Positions 1 to 9,467 are shown, counted from the stretch's first letter. The stretch is DNA of 64,000 nt from Acetobacter nitrogenifigens DSM 23921 = NBRC 105050 (GCF_000429165.1 NZ_AUBI01000006.1:186001-250000), one strand, 5' to 3'. Numbers and translations: made by a program. The notes: generated by a model not told the origin, from the sequence alone.

Positions 1-713
1 GCAAACCCGGAGCATGAAAGCATCGCAGCCGCCGCGACAGCGTAACGTCCGGATGTCTTGGGACGATGCATCCCGGTAACTGGAGCGGCGGCGCCCAATG
101 GGCCGGGACGGCCGACGATTGGCAGGTTCATAATGGATAAGGCGCCCGTTCCCGAATTGCGGCTGGTCTGGAATGACATGCGTCGCAGACTGAATGAAGG
201 TGCAATCATGCGACGACATCACGGGTAAAATGTGGCGGGCGACGCTGACGCCGCCACCGGGCGTCGTCGTTGTACTGATCGCCGGACGCCGTCTCTAGAT
301 GGCCTTTTTGAGGCTGCGCTCGGGCAGCCAAGCACCTAACTGAGTCCGGGGCGCTCCGCAATGGGCGGGCGATGCGCTTGGAGAGGTGAAGTGACGATCC
401 GCGAGGCCCGGTGGAGGATCTTGAAACAGTTTGCGGCGATTTGTTCGCTTTTACGCGCTGAAAGGCGGCAGTTAGCGTGATTTATAAAAATATCTTATGA
501 AATCAAAGATCTTTGTGAAGTTTTTATTTCCGCCGCAACGTGCTGTGTGTTCGTCCGAACCTAGCGGCTTGGAGGGTGGACATGTATTGAAATAATTTTG
601 ACGTGAATGGGAAATATTTATCGCCGCCAGACGGACCTCCGCTGGCGCGCCATGTCGCGAACTGTGATCGGTCCCGCGAATTGCGCCGGTGGACAATGCC
701 GGAAAACGGGTGA
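1..713. other. Upstream non-coding stretch with no supported gene
   Basis: No convincing gene is visible. Frame 1 from the window edge reads 14 codons to a TAA at 43-45, which could be the tail of a gene lying outside the window. A 31-codon ATG frame at 133-228 has no recognisable similarity. A short hairpin (GACGCC / GGCGTC) lies near 245-265. Bases 475-620 are clearly AT-rich and probably carry the promoter of the downstream exporter gene. Confidence 0.5.
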
Positions 714-1991
714 ATGACACATATTCCCTTTCGCCCCCTACGGTTCGTGATGTTCTCCGCCAAATCAGCCCAACACCTGCTCGCAGGGGCTCCGCCGCCA
801 CTTCCACTGATCGTGTTACTTGGCGCCATCACTGCGATCGGTCCGCTTTCAACCGACATGTACCTTCCGGCGTTTCCCACGCTGGACAAGGAACTGGAGG
901 GCGGTGGGCCGGGTTCCGCGCAGTTCACGCTCGCGACATGGTTCGCGGGCCTTGCCGTAGGACAGTTCTCGTGCGGGCCGCTGTCGGATCGGTTCGGGCG
1001 GCGCGCTCCGCTGATCGCGGGATTGCTGGTCTTCACGCTGGCCTCCATCGGCTGCGCCACGACCTCCGATTTCCATGCGTTCTGCCTGTTTCGCTTTCTG
1101 GCGGCCCTTGGCGGAGCGGTCGGCGCCGTCGTGCCGCGAGCATTCGTGCGCGACATCGCGACCGGTCGGGACGGCGCGCGCATCATGACGCAGCTTACTT
1201 TAGTGTTTGGCGCGATGCCGATCCTCGCGCCGTCGCTGGGCGGCGCGGTCCTCACGTTCGGCTCGTGGCGCTGGATCTTCTGGATCGCGGTGCTCTACGG
1301 GGTCGCGGGCATTCTCGCCGTCTATCTGATGTTGCCCGATACATTGCCGCTGTCCCGTCGGGTTCCCTTGCATCCCGCTGCGATCCTTAATCGCTACATC
1401 AACCTTCTGGGCGAGCCGAATTTTGTGCTCAACGCGATTATCGCAAGTGCGGGCACTTTCGTTACATTCGCCTATCTGGGTGGAGCTCCCGTGGTGTTCG
1501 AACACCTGATCGGTTTCACGCCGATGCAGTTTGCGCTGTTCTTTGGCGTGAACGCAGCCACGTTCATTCTGTGCAATCAGATCAGCGGCAAACTAGTGCA
1601 GCGCGTTCCGGTCGAAACTCTGATGCAGAGAGGCGTCGCCGCCTGCGCTTCCGCTGCGGCCCTGTTCCTTCTGCTGACCGTGCTGCACGTCGCAACCCCC
1701 GGCCATCCGGCGCTCGTCGCCGTGCTGATCATGATGACGACCGGAACTCTGGGTTTCGTCGGCGCGAACGCTACCGTATTGGCGTTCCACCATCACGGGG
1801 CGCAGGCCGGAAGCGCCTCCGCGTTGCTGGGAACGATGCAGTTCAGCATCGGCGCGATCAGCGGCGTTCTGATGGGATACATGCCGACGAGTTCCATCAT
1901 CCCGATGGCGTTCGTCATGGGCATTGGCGCGTTGATGATGGTCGTGGCCGACGTTCTTCGCAAACGACTGTGCGCTCCGGTGACAGCCTGA
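714..1991 (+). CDS. Bcr/CflA-family MFS drug exporter
   Basis: An inner-membrane proton-driven exporter of about 425 residues, the usual length of the Bcr/CflA branch of the major facilitator superfamily. The first transmembrane segment is followed by the family hallmark STDMYLPAFP. The loop 2-3 signature GPLSDRFGRR follows, and then a run of hydrophobic segments consistent with 12 helices. Relatives export bicyclomycin, chloramphenicol or sulfonamides; the substrate here cannot be read from sequence. The ATG at 714 is used; an ATG at 750 would remove a 12-residue polar lead and also fits. It is transcribed toward the minus-strand PurA-like gene, so it is monocistronic. Confidence 0.88.
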   Translation: MTHIPFRPLRFVMFSAKSAQHLLAGAPPPLPLIVLLGAITAIGPLSTDMYLPAFPTLDKELEGGGPGSAQFTLATWFAGLAVGQFSCGPLSDRFGRRAPLIAGLLVFTLASIGCATTSDFHAFCLFRFLAALGGAVGAVVPRAFVRDIATGRDGARIMTQLTLVFGAMPILAPSLGGAVLTFGSWRWIFWIAVLYGVAGILAVYLMLPDTLPLSRRVPLHPAAILNRYINLLGEPNFVLNAIIASAGTFVTFAYLGGAPVVFEHLIGFTPMQFALFFGVNAATFILCNQISGKLVQRVPVETLMQRGVAACASAAALFLLLTVLHVATPGHPALVAVLIMMTTGTLGFVGANATVLAFHHHGAQAGSASALLGTMQFSIGAISGVLMGYMPTSSIIPMAFVMGIGALMMVVADVLRKRLCAPVTA

Positions 1992-2026
1992 ACCCTGCCG
2001 CATCGTTTGATCCGGTCAAACCAGCT

Positions 2027-3208
2027 TCAACGGTTCATCGGGCCTGCAAATGTCTGCAACTGCGTCAGGTGCGTAGCTGCACGGATATCGGCCAGAAACT
2101 CGTCTCGTGAGCCATCTACGATTTTGCCGTCCCTGATCCACGTGACACGCGCCCCGACGCACTGATCCAGACACGTGACGGCGATGGCGGGGCGCAAGGC
2201 GACGCCGCTGGCGCAAGCCATGTCCGCGTGTATGTCCGATGCCAGCGCGGCTGGGTCGAGCAGTCCGAAGCGTTGTGTTTCCTGCCAGGGATTGGGCTGA
2301 TTTGTAGGGTCATCCACTGCAAAGAAGGGCGCGATGTTGCGTTCATCGCTCATCGGGCCCCGGCCGTGGCGGGTCAGGTAACAGCGCGTCACGTAGAATG
2401 CCTCGATCGTCTCCAGGCTGGCTTCGCGGGCGATCGCGGCAATATTGGCGACGCCGGTGTTCGAGCGGGTGAGGTAGGGAAAGTCAGGATAGTTTTGGTC
2501 CAGTCTCAGACCCTGCGCGGCTTCAAAGATCACGGTTTGGTCTGCGCCCAGTGTGGCGTCCTCCCTCAGGTCGACGGCGCTGGAAAAGAAAAGGCAATCA
2601 TCCACAAATCGCTCGATGATACCGGACGACGCAGCGTGGCTCAGCGGGGAATCATTTCCGAATTCCAGACCCAACTGCTGCATCCGCGCGGGCAACCAGT
2701 CCCCCTGAATGGCGCGCAGTTTGTCACGCAGTTGCGGCGCCCGCAGATCGGCGACAGTCAAGGTATGTTCTGTGTCCTCAGTTCGTCCTACGGTTTCGCC
2801 AAATCCCATGCCGCACGACCCGTGCCGCCCTTCGCCACGAGATGACTCCAGAGCCTGATTGATCATCATGTCCCATGGCGTCGTGACCGCGCCGCGCGGG
2901 TCCGCGGTTACATGCACGCAACCGCTTTTCGCTGCGACCTGGTCCCGCTCTTCGCGAAAAAGCATGGGGTGGGAGACCATGAATTGCGACAGATGCGTTG
3001 ACGCTCCCGCAAGCGCGCCCGAGCCGATATGGTGAAAGACGTGGCGTGTTCCGTCGGCGAGCGTAACCGTGTGCCCGGCCTGAGCGCCACCGTTGCTGCG
3101 CACCACGATCACGGCTCCCGGCGCCAGGGTCGCCAACCAATCGACCACGCGCCCTTTGCCCTCGTCGCCGTAGGCGGCTCCGATCACAGCTTGCGCGGCA
3201 TGCGTCAT
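2027..3208 (-). CDS. Diverged adenylosuccinate synthetase (PurA-like) of an NrtR/vWA cassette
   Basis: A 393-residue member of the PurA fold, about 40 residues shorter than housekeeping PurA. The P-loop-like GDEGKG (14-19, with the catalytic Asp15), the AGH motif (His46), EAAQG (229-233) and PYLTRSNT are kept. The IMP-loop GTTGRGIGP of E. coli is replaced by GSCGMGFGE around 130. The aspartate-binding arginine loop RRRTGWLD is replaced by QETQRFGLLD (309-318). The guanine motif TKLD has become TCLD (345-348). An altered nucleotide or amino-acid partner is therefore likely, but this is inference. A strong AAAGGAG site precedes the ATG, 14 bases after the vWA stop, so the two genes form one operon. 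It is probably not the purine-pathway enzyme. Confidence 0.82.
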   Translation of the reverse strand: MTHAAQAVIGAAYGDEGKGRVVDWLATLAPGAVIVVRSNGGAQAGHTVTLADGTRHVFHHIGSGALAGASTHLSQFMVSHPMLFREERDQVAAKSGCVHVTADPRGAVTTPWDMMINQALESSRGEGRHGSCGMGFGETVGRTEDTEHTLTVADLRAPQLRDKLRAIQGDWLPARMQQLGLEFGNDSPLSHAASSGIIERFVDDCLFFSSAVDLREDATLGADQTVIFEAAQGLRLDQNYPDFPYLTRSNTGVANIAAIAREASLETIEAFYVTRCYLTRHGRGPMSDERNIAPFFAVDDPTNQPNPWQETQRFGLLDPAALASDIHADMACASGVALRPAIAVTCLDQCVGARVTWIRDGKIVDGSRDEFLADIRAATHLTQLQTFAGPMNR

Positions 3209-3222
3209 TTCACGATGCTCCT

Positions 3223-4110
3223 TTAACGAGGAAAGCCGAAAAATCCGTCAGTTGATTGAGAGAGCTTGAGACGTGGCGGACCACCGTCTGTTGTGGCGCC
3301 GCCATGCGCGACGTCGCCCACCGCTTCGATCGTCGTTACGATGGTTTCCGCCAGTCGTGACGGGTCTCGTAAATGAATGACCCGTTCTGGAAGAATCGAC
3401 TCCCATGAGCGACGCACACGATCGAGATTCCGCGCAGCGTAGGTGCCGTCCACGATGATATGAAATACTTCATATCGTTCTCGCGCCAGCGCGACGACCT
3501 CCCTTCCTCTGACGCCGCGTTGTGAAGAAAGCCCAAGGACCCGTTTGATCTGCTCCCGAGAGACGCCGTCCAGTACAGGTTCGTCGCCGACTGTGAACAA
3601 AAAGCCTTTCTGACCGCGCCGCTCGAAAGCATCATGGGACGTTTTCCATGCCGCAAACGCATGCGCCAGACAGTAGCTTTCTCCATCGTTGCCGCCGCCG
3701 CCTCCCTCCAGCCACAGACCGCGCAGTTGCTCGATGATGCGCAGATCGGCCTCGAATTGCGTCGCCTGCAAGGGAGCGCGATCACAAAACGCGTCTCCGA
3801 TTGCAAGCGCCATGACGTGCGGGTCGCTGACCGGCCTGCGGTCCAGCAATTGCGTGAACGTCTCGTTCAGGCCCCGCACCACCAGTTCCTCCGCCAGAAC
3901 CCCCATGGAGCCCGTGACGTCCACGCCGATGATGATCGGCGTGGAGAGAGGGTTGTCCACGCTGTCGCGGGATTCCCTGATATGGATACGGGCCGGATCG
4001 TAATGCGGATCCATGCTTCGCGAGGCGAACAGTTCGGAACGGCTCCGCCCGTGTACCGAGCCGGCCGCATAGCTCGCCCAGTCCTCGTCTCTCCAACGTC
4101 CGTGTCCCAT
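3223..4110 (-). CDS. von Willebrand A (vWA) domain protein
   Basis: A 295-residue soluble protein with no signal peptide. Its vWA domain carries a MIDAS metal site DVTGSMG (64-70; DxTxS form). A glycine-rich GGGGGNDGES lies near 136-145, then FLFTVGDEP and a C-terminal helix region. The ATG at 4110 is chosen because GGAGGA lies 4-9 bases upstream; an in-frame ATG at 4218 would run through the divergent promoter. vWA proteins usually act as metal-dependent protein-binding modules. Here it heads a two-gene operon with the PurA-like enzyme and faces an NrtR-type regulator. The partner and role are unknown. Confidence 0.85.
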   Translation of the reverse strand: MGHGRWRDEDWASYAAGSVHGRSRSELFASRSMDPHYDPARIHIRESRDSVDNPLSTPIIIGVDVTGSMGVLAEELVVRGLNETFTQLLDRRPVSDPHVMALAIGDAFCDRAPLQATQFEADLRIIEQLRGLWLEGGGGGNDGESYCLAHAFAAWKTSHDAFERRGQKGFLFTVGDEPVLDGVSREQIKRVLGLSSQRGVRGREVVALARERYEVFHIIVDGTYAARNLDRVRRSWESILPERVIHLRDPSRLAETIVTTIEAVGDVAHGGATTDGGPPRLKLSQSTDGFFGFPR

Positions 4111-4172
4111 GGCGTCCTCCAGGTGTCTCTCCGGCAAGCAGGATGGGCGCAGATTGGGACAGAATGCAAGAT

Positions 4173-4188
4173 GCAAAATACATTTTGC
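4173..4188. promoter_or_regulatory. Perfect palindrome in the nrtR / vWA divergent promoter
   Basis: GCAAAATACATTTTGC has perfect 7-bp arms around a 2-bp centre. It lies 32 bases before the nrtR ATG and 62 bases before the vWA ATG, which is a natural place for autoregulation and co-regulation by the Nudix-HTH protein. NrtR repressors bind such AT-rich palindromes and release them on binding ADP-ribose or related NAD metabolites. That is family knowledge, not shown here. Confidence 0.7.
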
Positions 4189-4220
4189 GTTTAATTTGAC
4201 GTGTGCGATGTGCTTCACTC

Positions 4221-4889
4221 ATGACGACCACGTTTGAAAAGCCCATTCTTACGATCGATCTCGTGCCCTTGACGGTGCGTGACGGACGTTTGTGCGTGCT
4301 GCTGGCCGAACGTGGGCAGGAACCGTTCGCCGGTCGGCAAGCCCTGATCGGCGGTTATGTTCATGTCGATAAAGACTGCAATCTTGGCGAGACGGCGCGA
4401 CGCGTGCTGCGCGACAAGGTCGGCCTGAGCAAACTCTACGTGGAGCAACTATCAACGTTTTCCGGAGCGGACCGGGATCCTCGCGGCTGGTCAGCCAGCG
4501 TCGCGTATTTTTCTTTGACGCCGTTTGAATGTCTTCAGCCTGCTCTGAACAGAACGGGCCTCGACCTTGTCGACATCGCTGCGGTCTCGGGTCTGCCGTT
4601 TGATCACGACCTTATCGTTCGGGCGGCTGTCGAGAGGTTGCGCGGCAAGGGCGCCTATTCAGATTTGCCTGCGCGATTTCTGGGAGAATCTTTCACGCTG
4701 CCGGAACTTCACCGCGTTTATCAGATCGTGCTCGGAGAAAGGATCAACATTGACGCCTTCCGGCGCAAAGTGCTTGAGCGTGACTTTCTGGAAGCCACGG
4801 GGGAGAAGCGAACCGACGAGGGCGCGACGCGGCCTTCCGCCCTTTTTCGCCTGAAGAGCGCGGCCTCGGTGTTCGACCGGCGGTTCTAG
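4221..4889 (+). CDS. nrtR: NrtR-type Nudix-HTH transcriptional regulator
   Basis: 222 residues with an N-terminal Nudix fold (about 8-140) and a C-terminal winged helix (about 160-205). The Nudix box starts at GGYVHVD (44-50) but its catalytic REUXEE core is degenerate (RRVLRDKVG), as expected for a sensor that binds rather than hydrolyses its ligand. The C-terminal LPELHRVYQIVLG followed by FRRKVLERDFL is typical of NrtR, the ADP-ribose-responsive regulator of NAD metabolism. The ATG at 4221 is preferred over a GTG at 4203; there is no clear ribosome site, so the mRNA may be nearly leaderless. It is divergent from the vWA-PurA operon. Confidence 0.85.
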   Translation: MTTTFEKPILTIDLVPLTVRDGRLCVLLAERGQEPFAGRQALIGGYVHVDKDCNLGETARRVLRDKVGLSKLYVEQLSTFSGADRDPRGWSASVAYFSLTPFECLQPALNRTGLDLVDIAAVSGLPFDHDLIVRAAVERLRGKGAYSDLPARFLGESFTLPELHRVYQIVLGERINIDAFRRKVLERDFLEATGEKRTDEGATRPSALFRLKSAASVFDRRF

Positions 4890-5016
4890 AACAGGCCCCG
4901 TTCAGACGGACTTGTCTGAACAGATGTGGGCTTTCGAAAAAACGCCCAGTACGGACCGTCCCTTCCTGCAACGGCATGCAGCCAATATGCTCCGAAATCG
5001 GACGGGGGGCTGGAAA

Positions 5017-5047
5017 CCGGGCTATCCGTTGTAACAGCCCGGCTTTT
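5017..5047. terminator. Rho-independent terminator, probably bidirectional
   Basis: CCGGGCT and AGCCCGG form a perfect 7-bp stem with a 12-base loop, followed on the plus strand by CTTTTC. It lies between the convergent nrtR and ilvD genes, 45 bases past the ilvD stop. It can serve both, although the T-run is short on each side. Confidence 0.65.
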
Positions 5048-5091
5048 CGATGTGTGATGAACAGTCTGCCAACGCAGCGTGCCAGCGGCGA

Positions 5092-6951
5092 TCATCGCCC
5101 CTTGCGGCGCGTCAACTGGCTCACATCCCGCACGGCGCCGCGCGCCGCGCTGGTCGTCATGGCGGCGTATGCCTGCAACGCTGTCGAGACGACGCGCTCG
5201 CGATCCGGCGTCCACGCGTCCACGCCCCTGTCTTCCATCTGCGCGCGCCGTTCCGACAACTCCGCATCGGGAACGGCCGTCCGCAGGATGCGGCCCGGGA
5301 TGTCGATCTCGATGATATCGCCATCCTGAAGCAGTCCGATGGCGCCGCCTTCGGCGGCTTCAGGCGAGATGTGGCCGATCGACAGCCCGGAGCTGCCGCC
5401 CGAGAAGCGGCCGTCGGTGATCAGCGCACAGGATTCCGCCAGTCCTTTGGATTTCAGATAGCTGGTTGGATACAGCATCTCCTGCATGCCGGGTCCTCCC
5501 TTGGGGCCTTCGTAGCGGATCACTACAACGTCGCCCGCCTTGATCTTGCCGCCAAGGATCGCGGAAACGGCGGCGTCCTGACTCTCGAACACGCGGGCCG
5601 GTCCGGAGAACGTCAAAAGTCCCGCCGCGACGCCAGCGGTTTTCACGATGGCGCCGTCTTCGGCGATGTTGCCGTAAAGCACGGCCAGACCGCCGTCCTG
5701 ACTGAAGGCGTGAGGTCCTGCGCGCAGGGCGCCCTTTTCGCGATCCGTGTCCAGCGACTTGTAGCGGCTGGCCTGCGAGAACGCCTGCGTCGTGCGGACG
5801 CCGCCCGGCGCCGCGCGGAAGAACTCGCGCGCAGCTTCGGGCGCCTCGCCGCCGATATCCCATTGTGTGAGCGCGTCGGAGACAGACGGCGCATGCACCA
5901 TCGGCGCGTTGCGATGCAGCAGCGCCAGACGATCCAGCTCGCCCATGATGGCCGGGATGCCGCCCGCGCGATGCACGTCCTCCATGTGAACGTCGGACCG
6001 CGACGGCGCGACCTTGCAGAGGTTGGGCACGCGCCGCGACAGGCGGTCGATATCGGCCATCGTGAACGCGACCTCGCCTTCATGCGCGGCGGCGAGAAGA
6101 TGAAGCACCGTGTTCGTCGAGCCGCCCATGGCGATGTCGACGGTCATGGCGTTCTCGAACGCCTCCCGCGTCGCAATGGAGCGCGGCAGCACGCTCTCGT
6201 CGTTCTCTTCGTAGTAACGGCGGGCCAAGGATACCGCGAGTTCGCCCGCCTTCAGGAAGAGTCCTTTTCGGTCGGCGTGCGTCGCCACCAGACTGCCGTT
6301 GCCCGGCAGGGAAAGGCCAAGCGCCTCGGTCAGGCAGTTCATCGAATTGGCGGTGAACATGCCGGAGCAGGAGCCGCAGGTCGGGCAGGCGGAACGCTCG
6401 ATCGTCTCGGACTCGCTCTCGCTCACGTCCGGGTTGGCGGCGGCCACCATGGAGGTGACCAGATCGACGTGCCGCTCGATTCCGTCTTCTGTCACGCGTC
6501 CGGCTTCCATCGGGCCGCCGGAGACGAACACTGTTGGGATGTTCAGTCGCATGGCGGCCATCAGCATGCCGGGCGTGATCTTGTCACAGTTGCTGATGCA
6601 GACCAGCGCATCGGCGCAGTGCGCGTTCACCATGTACTCGACCGCGTCGGCGATCAGTTCGCGCGACGGCAGGCTGTACAGCATGCCGCCGTGACCCATG
6701 GCGATGCCGTCATCGACGGCGATGGTGTTGAATTCGCGCCCCACGCCGCCTGCTTCGGCGATGGCGCCGCAGACGAGTTGCCCGAGATCTTTCAGATGGA
6801 CATGGCCGGGGACAAACTGGGTGAAGGAGTTCGCCACAGCGATGATAGGCTTGCCGAAATCGCCGTCCGTCATCCCCGTGGCGCGCCAGAGGCTGCGCGC
6901 GCCGGCCATGTTGCGGCCGTGGGTCGTGGTGCGGGAGCGGTAACCGGGCAT
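5092..6951 (-). CDS. ilvD: Dihydroxy-acid dehydratase
   Basis: Converts 2,3-dihydroxyisovalerate and 2,3-dihydroxy-3-methylvalerate to the 2-oxo acids in valine and isoleucine synthesis. The 619 residues follow the E. coli enzyme closely, from [19 protein letters not shown] at the start to [10 protein letters not shown] near the end. Iron-sulfur ligand cysteines are visible in [10 protein letters not shown] and [10 protein letters not shown], and the active-site serine loop is [10 protein letters not shown]. The start at 6951 matches the family start exactly; the open frame extends 28 codons further without homology. It is the last gene before the terminator and lies downstream of the glycosyltransferase gene. 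Confidence 0.97.
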   Translation of the reverse strand: MPGYRSRTTTHGRNMAGARSLWRATGMTDGDFGKPIIAVANSFTQFVPGHVHLKDLGQLVCGAIAEAGGVGREFNTIAVDDGIAMGHGGMLYSLPSRELIADAVEYMVNAHCADALVCISNCDKITPGMLMAAMRLNIPTVFVSGGPMEAGRVTEDGIERHVDLVTSMVAAANPDVSESESETIERSACPTCGSCSGMFTANSMNCLTEALGLSLPGNGSLVATHADRKGLFLKAGELAVSLARRYYEENDESVLPRSIATREAFENAMTVDIAMGGSTNTVLHLLAAAHEGEVAFTMADIDRLSRRVPNLCKVAPSRSDVHMEDVHRAGGIPAIMGELDRLALLHRNAPMVHAPSVSDALTQWDIGGEAPEAAREFFRAAPGGVRTTQAFSQASRYKSLDTDREKGALRAGPHAFSQDGGLAVLYGNIAEDGAIVKTAGVAAGLLTFSGPARVFESQDAAVSAILGGKIKAGDVVVIRYEGPKGGPGMQEMLYPTSYLKSKGLAESCALITDGRFSGGSSGLSIGHISPEAAEGGAIGLLQDGDIIEIDIPGRILRTAVPDAELSERRAQMEDRGVDAWTPDRERVVSTALQAYAAMTTSAARGAVRDVSQLTRRKGR

Positions 6952-7087
6952 GGGGCGACTCTTTTCGGATCTGAACGGACATTTACGGGCGCGACCCTGA
7001 AGCAGTGCGGTCGTCGCGCCGTTGAAGCCGACCATAGTAGCCTGAAACGGCGCTCACGTCAGCATCAGACGCGATTCGGGCCGCGAC

Positions 7088-8248
7088 TTACGCCGCGTGC
7101 CAGTTGCCGCCCTGCTTGTAGGCCATGTTCAGATCTTCGATCATGTGATCGAAATCTCCCGCGTTCAGGATCGTTACCGTAGGGTCGAAGTTCTGGCCCG
7201 CGCGGAAAGCAGCGTGCAGCCGCCGGTTGAGTGCGCGGTTGAAAACGCCGGGACCAGTTTTGTAGGCGATGTACAAATCCTTGTGCAGAAAACTGTTCCG
7301 ATAGATCGAGAGCAGGCAATCGGCGAGGATCGGGCTGTTACGGCGGCTGCCGAAGAAGTCGTTATGGACGTAGTGGTTGTCCGTCAGGAAGAACACGTGC
7401 GACGGCTGCAAAGAGATCTGGCGGGCGAACGCCTTGGGCGACCGTATTCTGATATCGGCGTCCAGCCACCAGCCGCCCAGTTCCTGAATGACATGAACGC
7501 GCAGGAAATCGGCTGCTTCCGCAGGGTGTCGAGCCGCAAGGAACAGATCACGCGCTTCGGCTCCATAGGTCGAATACAGCCACTCCGCGCCTTCCTCGCG
7601 ATTGAACATGCGTACCGGCGCATCCAGCGTGTCTTGATGATGCTGAAGGTTTTCGGTGACTTCCTCCGGCGGGTCGCGGTCCCAGTACATGTAGACGGCG
7701 GGCGGTATCATCTGCTCCGGCGTCGCCGCCTTCTGCGGCGCCGAGGGCTTCAGGACGCTCAAGGCTGTCTCAAGATAGAGAACGTCCGCCTCTTCGCCGG
7801 TGTGGAAGCTCTCGAAACAGCAACCCATCCGCTCCAGCGCGGCCTTGGGACTCTGTTGCCGCCAGGCCATCTCGATGCCCGTTATGTAGTTGTAGATCGG
7901 GGTCGAAAGTCTCTGAAGCTGCTCCAGCTCTTCAGGCGGAACCGGCAGGCCAGCTTTCAGCAGGCACAGCAAACGGGCCTGGAGCAGCGACGAGGCTAGA
8001 GGATACTCGGTGGGACTCTTCGAGTGCAGGTTGAATGCGAGCCCGTAAAAATTCGCGGCCTCCCTGACCAGCTTGTGCATATGCAGAATGTTGGCGAGTG
8101 CGAAGGCGTGCTCGACAGTGCCGCCGCCATGCTTGTTGTAGTAATTCTGGGCCTGATGATTCCCGGCGAAATCTTCAAGCGAGAAATCTGACGCCTTGTC
8201 TACTGCAACGAACACGAAACCGTCGGCGTCAAGGTTTTCAGTGGTCAT
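7088..8248 (-). CDS. GT32-type glycosyltransferase (DXD sugar transferase)
   Basis: A 386-residue cytoplasmic protein. The N-terminal half (about 40-170) is helical, resembling repeat or TPR-like scaffolding. The C-terminal half is a Gly_transf_sug domain with AADFLRVHVIQELGGWWLDADI; the DAD at 263-265 is the metal and nucleotide-sugar binding DXD motif. IPPAVYMYWDRDPP (181-194) is the usual first strand of this family. It probably adds a hexose to a surface glycan or protein; the acceptor cannot be told. The ATG at 8248 is preceded by a modest GAACAGG. The open frame extends upstream without coding character. Confidence 0.82.
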   Translation of the reverse strand: MTTENLDADGFVFVAVDKASDFSLEDFAGNHQAQNYYNKHGGGTVEHAFALANILHMHKLVREAANFYGLAFNLHSKSPTEYPLASSLLQARLLCLLKAGLPVPPEELEQLQRLSTPIYNYITGIEMAWRQQSPKAALERMGCCFESFHTGEEADVLYLETALSVLKPSAPQKAATPEQMIPPAVYMYWDRDPPEEVTENLQHHQDTLDAPVRMFNREEGAEWLYSTYGAEARDLFLAARHPAEAADFLRVHVIQELGGWWLDADIRIRSPKAFARQISLQPSHVFFLTDNHYVHNDFFGSRRNSPILADCLLSIYRNSFLHKDLYIAYKTGPGVFNRALNRRLHAAFRAGQNFDPTVTILNAGDFDHMIEDLNMAYKQGGNWHAA

Positions 8249-8375
8249 GACCTGTTCTTTATTGCTCTCTGTCACGCGCCGCATCGAGCGGCGTTCACGG
8301 GTTTCATCTGCCCAGCATTTCGCTGACATTGCAACATAGGGCGCAGGACGCGCCGCGGCCGCGTGGCCGGTATTT

Positions 8376-9467
8376 TCAGGCGCTCTCGGCTCCCCCCGCG
8401 CGCCATTCCCGCGTGAGGGTAGCGACCAGTTGAGCGGCCGGTATGAACCGACTGCGTCGGACGCCGCTCCCGGCCCAGAAGGCGCCGTAACCGCTCTCCC
8501 CCCCCGCGCGCGCGGCGGCGTCGAGCGCTTTTCCGGCATCGTAGGCATAGGGGTAGGGCGGGGTCGCCGGGCGATCGTTGCGCGCGCCCAAAGCGGTGAA
8601 GCGATTGACAAGGCATCGGGCGGGGCGCCCCGAAATTGCGGAGGTCATCACGGTGACGTCCCCCTCCGACGCGCTCCCGGACGCCGCCAGCGCCGTGCGG
8701 TAAGCTGGGCTGGCGGCGCTCTCGTCTGCGGCGACGAAGGCCGTGCCAAGCTGCGCTGCGCACGCTCCGGCCTGCAGAACCGCTGCGACGTCCCGGCCGT
8801 TCATCAGCCCTCCCGCTGCGAAAAGAGGGGTAGACGTGGTCTGAGACAGCTCCCCGAGCAGCGTGTGCAACGGAAGCTTTCGGTCCGCCCCCTGCGGATC
8901 GAAGACGCCGCGATGGCCGCCGGCCTCGTGGCCTTGGGCGATCAGGACGTCCATGCCTGCCGCGTCGGCCACTTGCGCCTCCAATACGCTGGTCACGCTT
9001 GTGGCGAGCAGAGCGCCAGATCGCCGCAGGACGTTGGCCGCATGCGCTGACGGCGCGCCGAAATGAAAGCTGACCAGCGCCAGCCGTTCTTCAGCCAGCA
9101 TGGTGAGCATGGCGTCGTTGTCGAGGAAGCTGAGATAGATTTCGCGCAACGATTCAGGCGGGACCGCGTCGTAGCGCGCGAATTCCGGTCGCAGCCATTC
9201 CAGCCATGCGGCGGCGCGATCGGGCGCGCACTCCTCCGAGCGATGGCAGAAAAGATTCACTGAAAAAGGACGGTCGGTGAGGCGACGGGTTTCACGGATC
9301 GCGGCTCTGGCGGCCTCAACGCTCATGGCGCCAAGACCCAGCGAGCCCAGACCGCCTGCCTCTGACACTGCGGCGGCTAAAGCAGGCGTGGACACGCCGG
9401 CCATCGGCGCCTGCACGATAGGCGTGGTCATGCCGAGGCGGCGCAAAACGGGATGCAATTCGGTCAT
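8376..9467 (-). CDS. Nitronate monooxygenase (2-nitropropane dioxygenase family)
   Basis: A 363-residue FMN-dependent TIM-barrel enzyme that oxidises propionate 3-nitronate and related nitronates. It opens with PIVQAPMAGVSTPALAAAVSEAGGLGSLG and has the phosphate-binding segments IAQGHEAGGHRG (the catalytic His lies in this loop) and LFAAGGLMNGRDVAAVLQAGA near the middle. Length and motifs are those of class I enzymes. Its ATG overlaps the stop of the upstream dehydrogenase-like gene by four bases, so the two are translationally coupled at the end of the cvpA-purF operon. Confidence 0.9.
   Translation of the reverse strand: MTELHPVLRRLGMTTPIVQAPMAGVSTPALAAAVSEAGGLGSLGLGAMSVEAARAAIRETRRLTDRPFSVNLFCHRSEECAPDRAAAWLEWLRPEFARYDAVPPESLREIYLSFLDNDAMLTMLAEERLALVSFHFGAPSAHAANVLRRSGALLATSVTSVLEAQVADAAGMDVLIAQGHEAGGHRGVFDPQGADRKLPLHTLLGELSQTTSTPLFAAGGLMNGRDVAAVLQAGACAAQLGTAFVAADESAASPAYRTALAASGSASEGDVTVMTSAISGRPARCLVNRFTALGARNDRPATPPYPYAYDAGKALDAAARAGGESGYGAFWAGSGVRRSRFIPAAQLVATLTREWRAGGAESA

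Noticed and set aside
2027..3208. Phage-type PurZ (2-aminoadenine synthesis)
   Set aside because: PurZ replaces the catalytic Asp of GDEGKG, which is kept here, and no phage genes or dATP hydrolase lie nearby.
5050..7182. A 710-codon plus-strand open frame opposite ilvD
   Set aside because: It lies antisense to ilvD, whose protein matches the family over its full length. The plus-strand translation is arginine- and alanine-rich shadow sequence with no family features.
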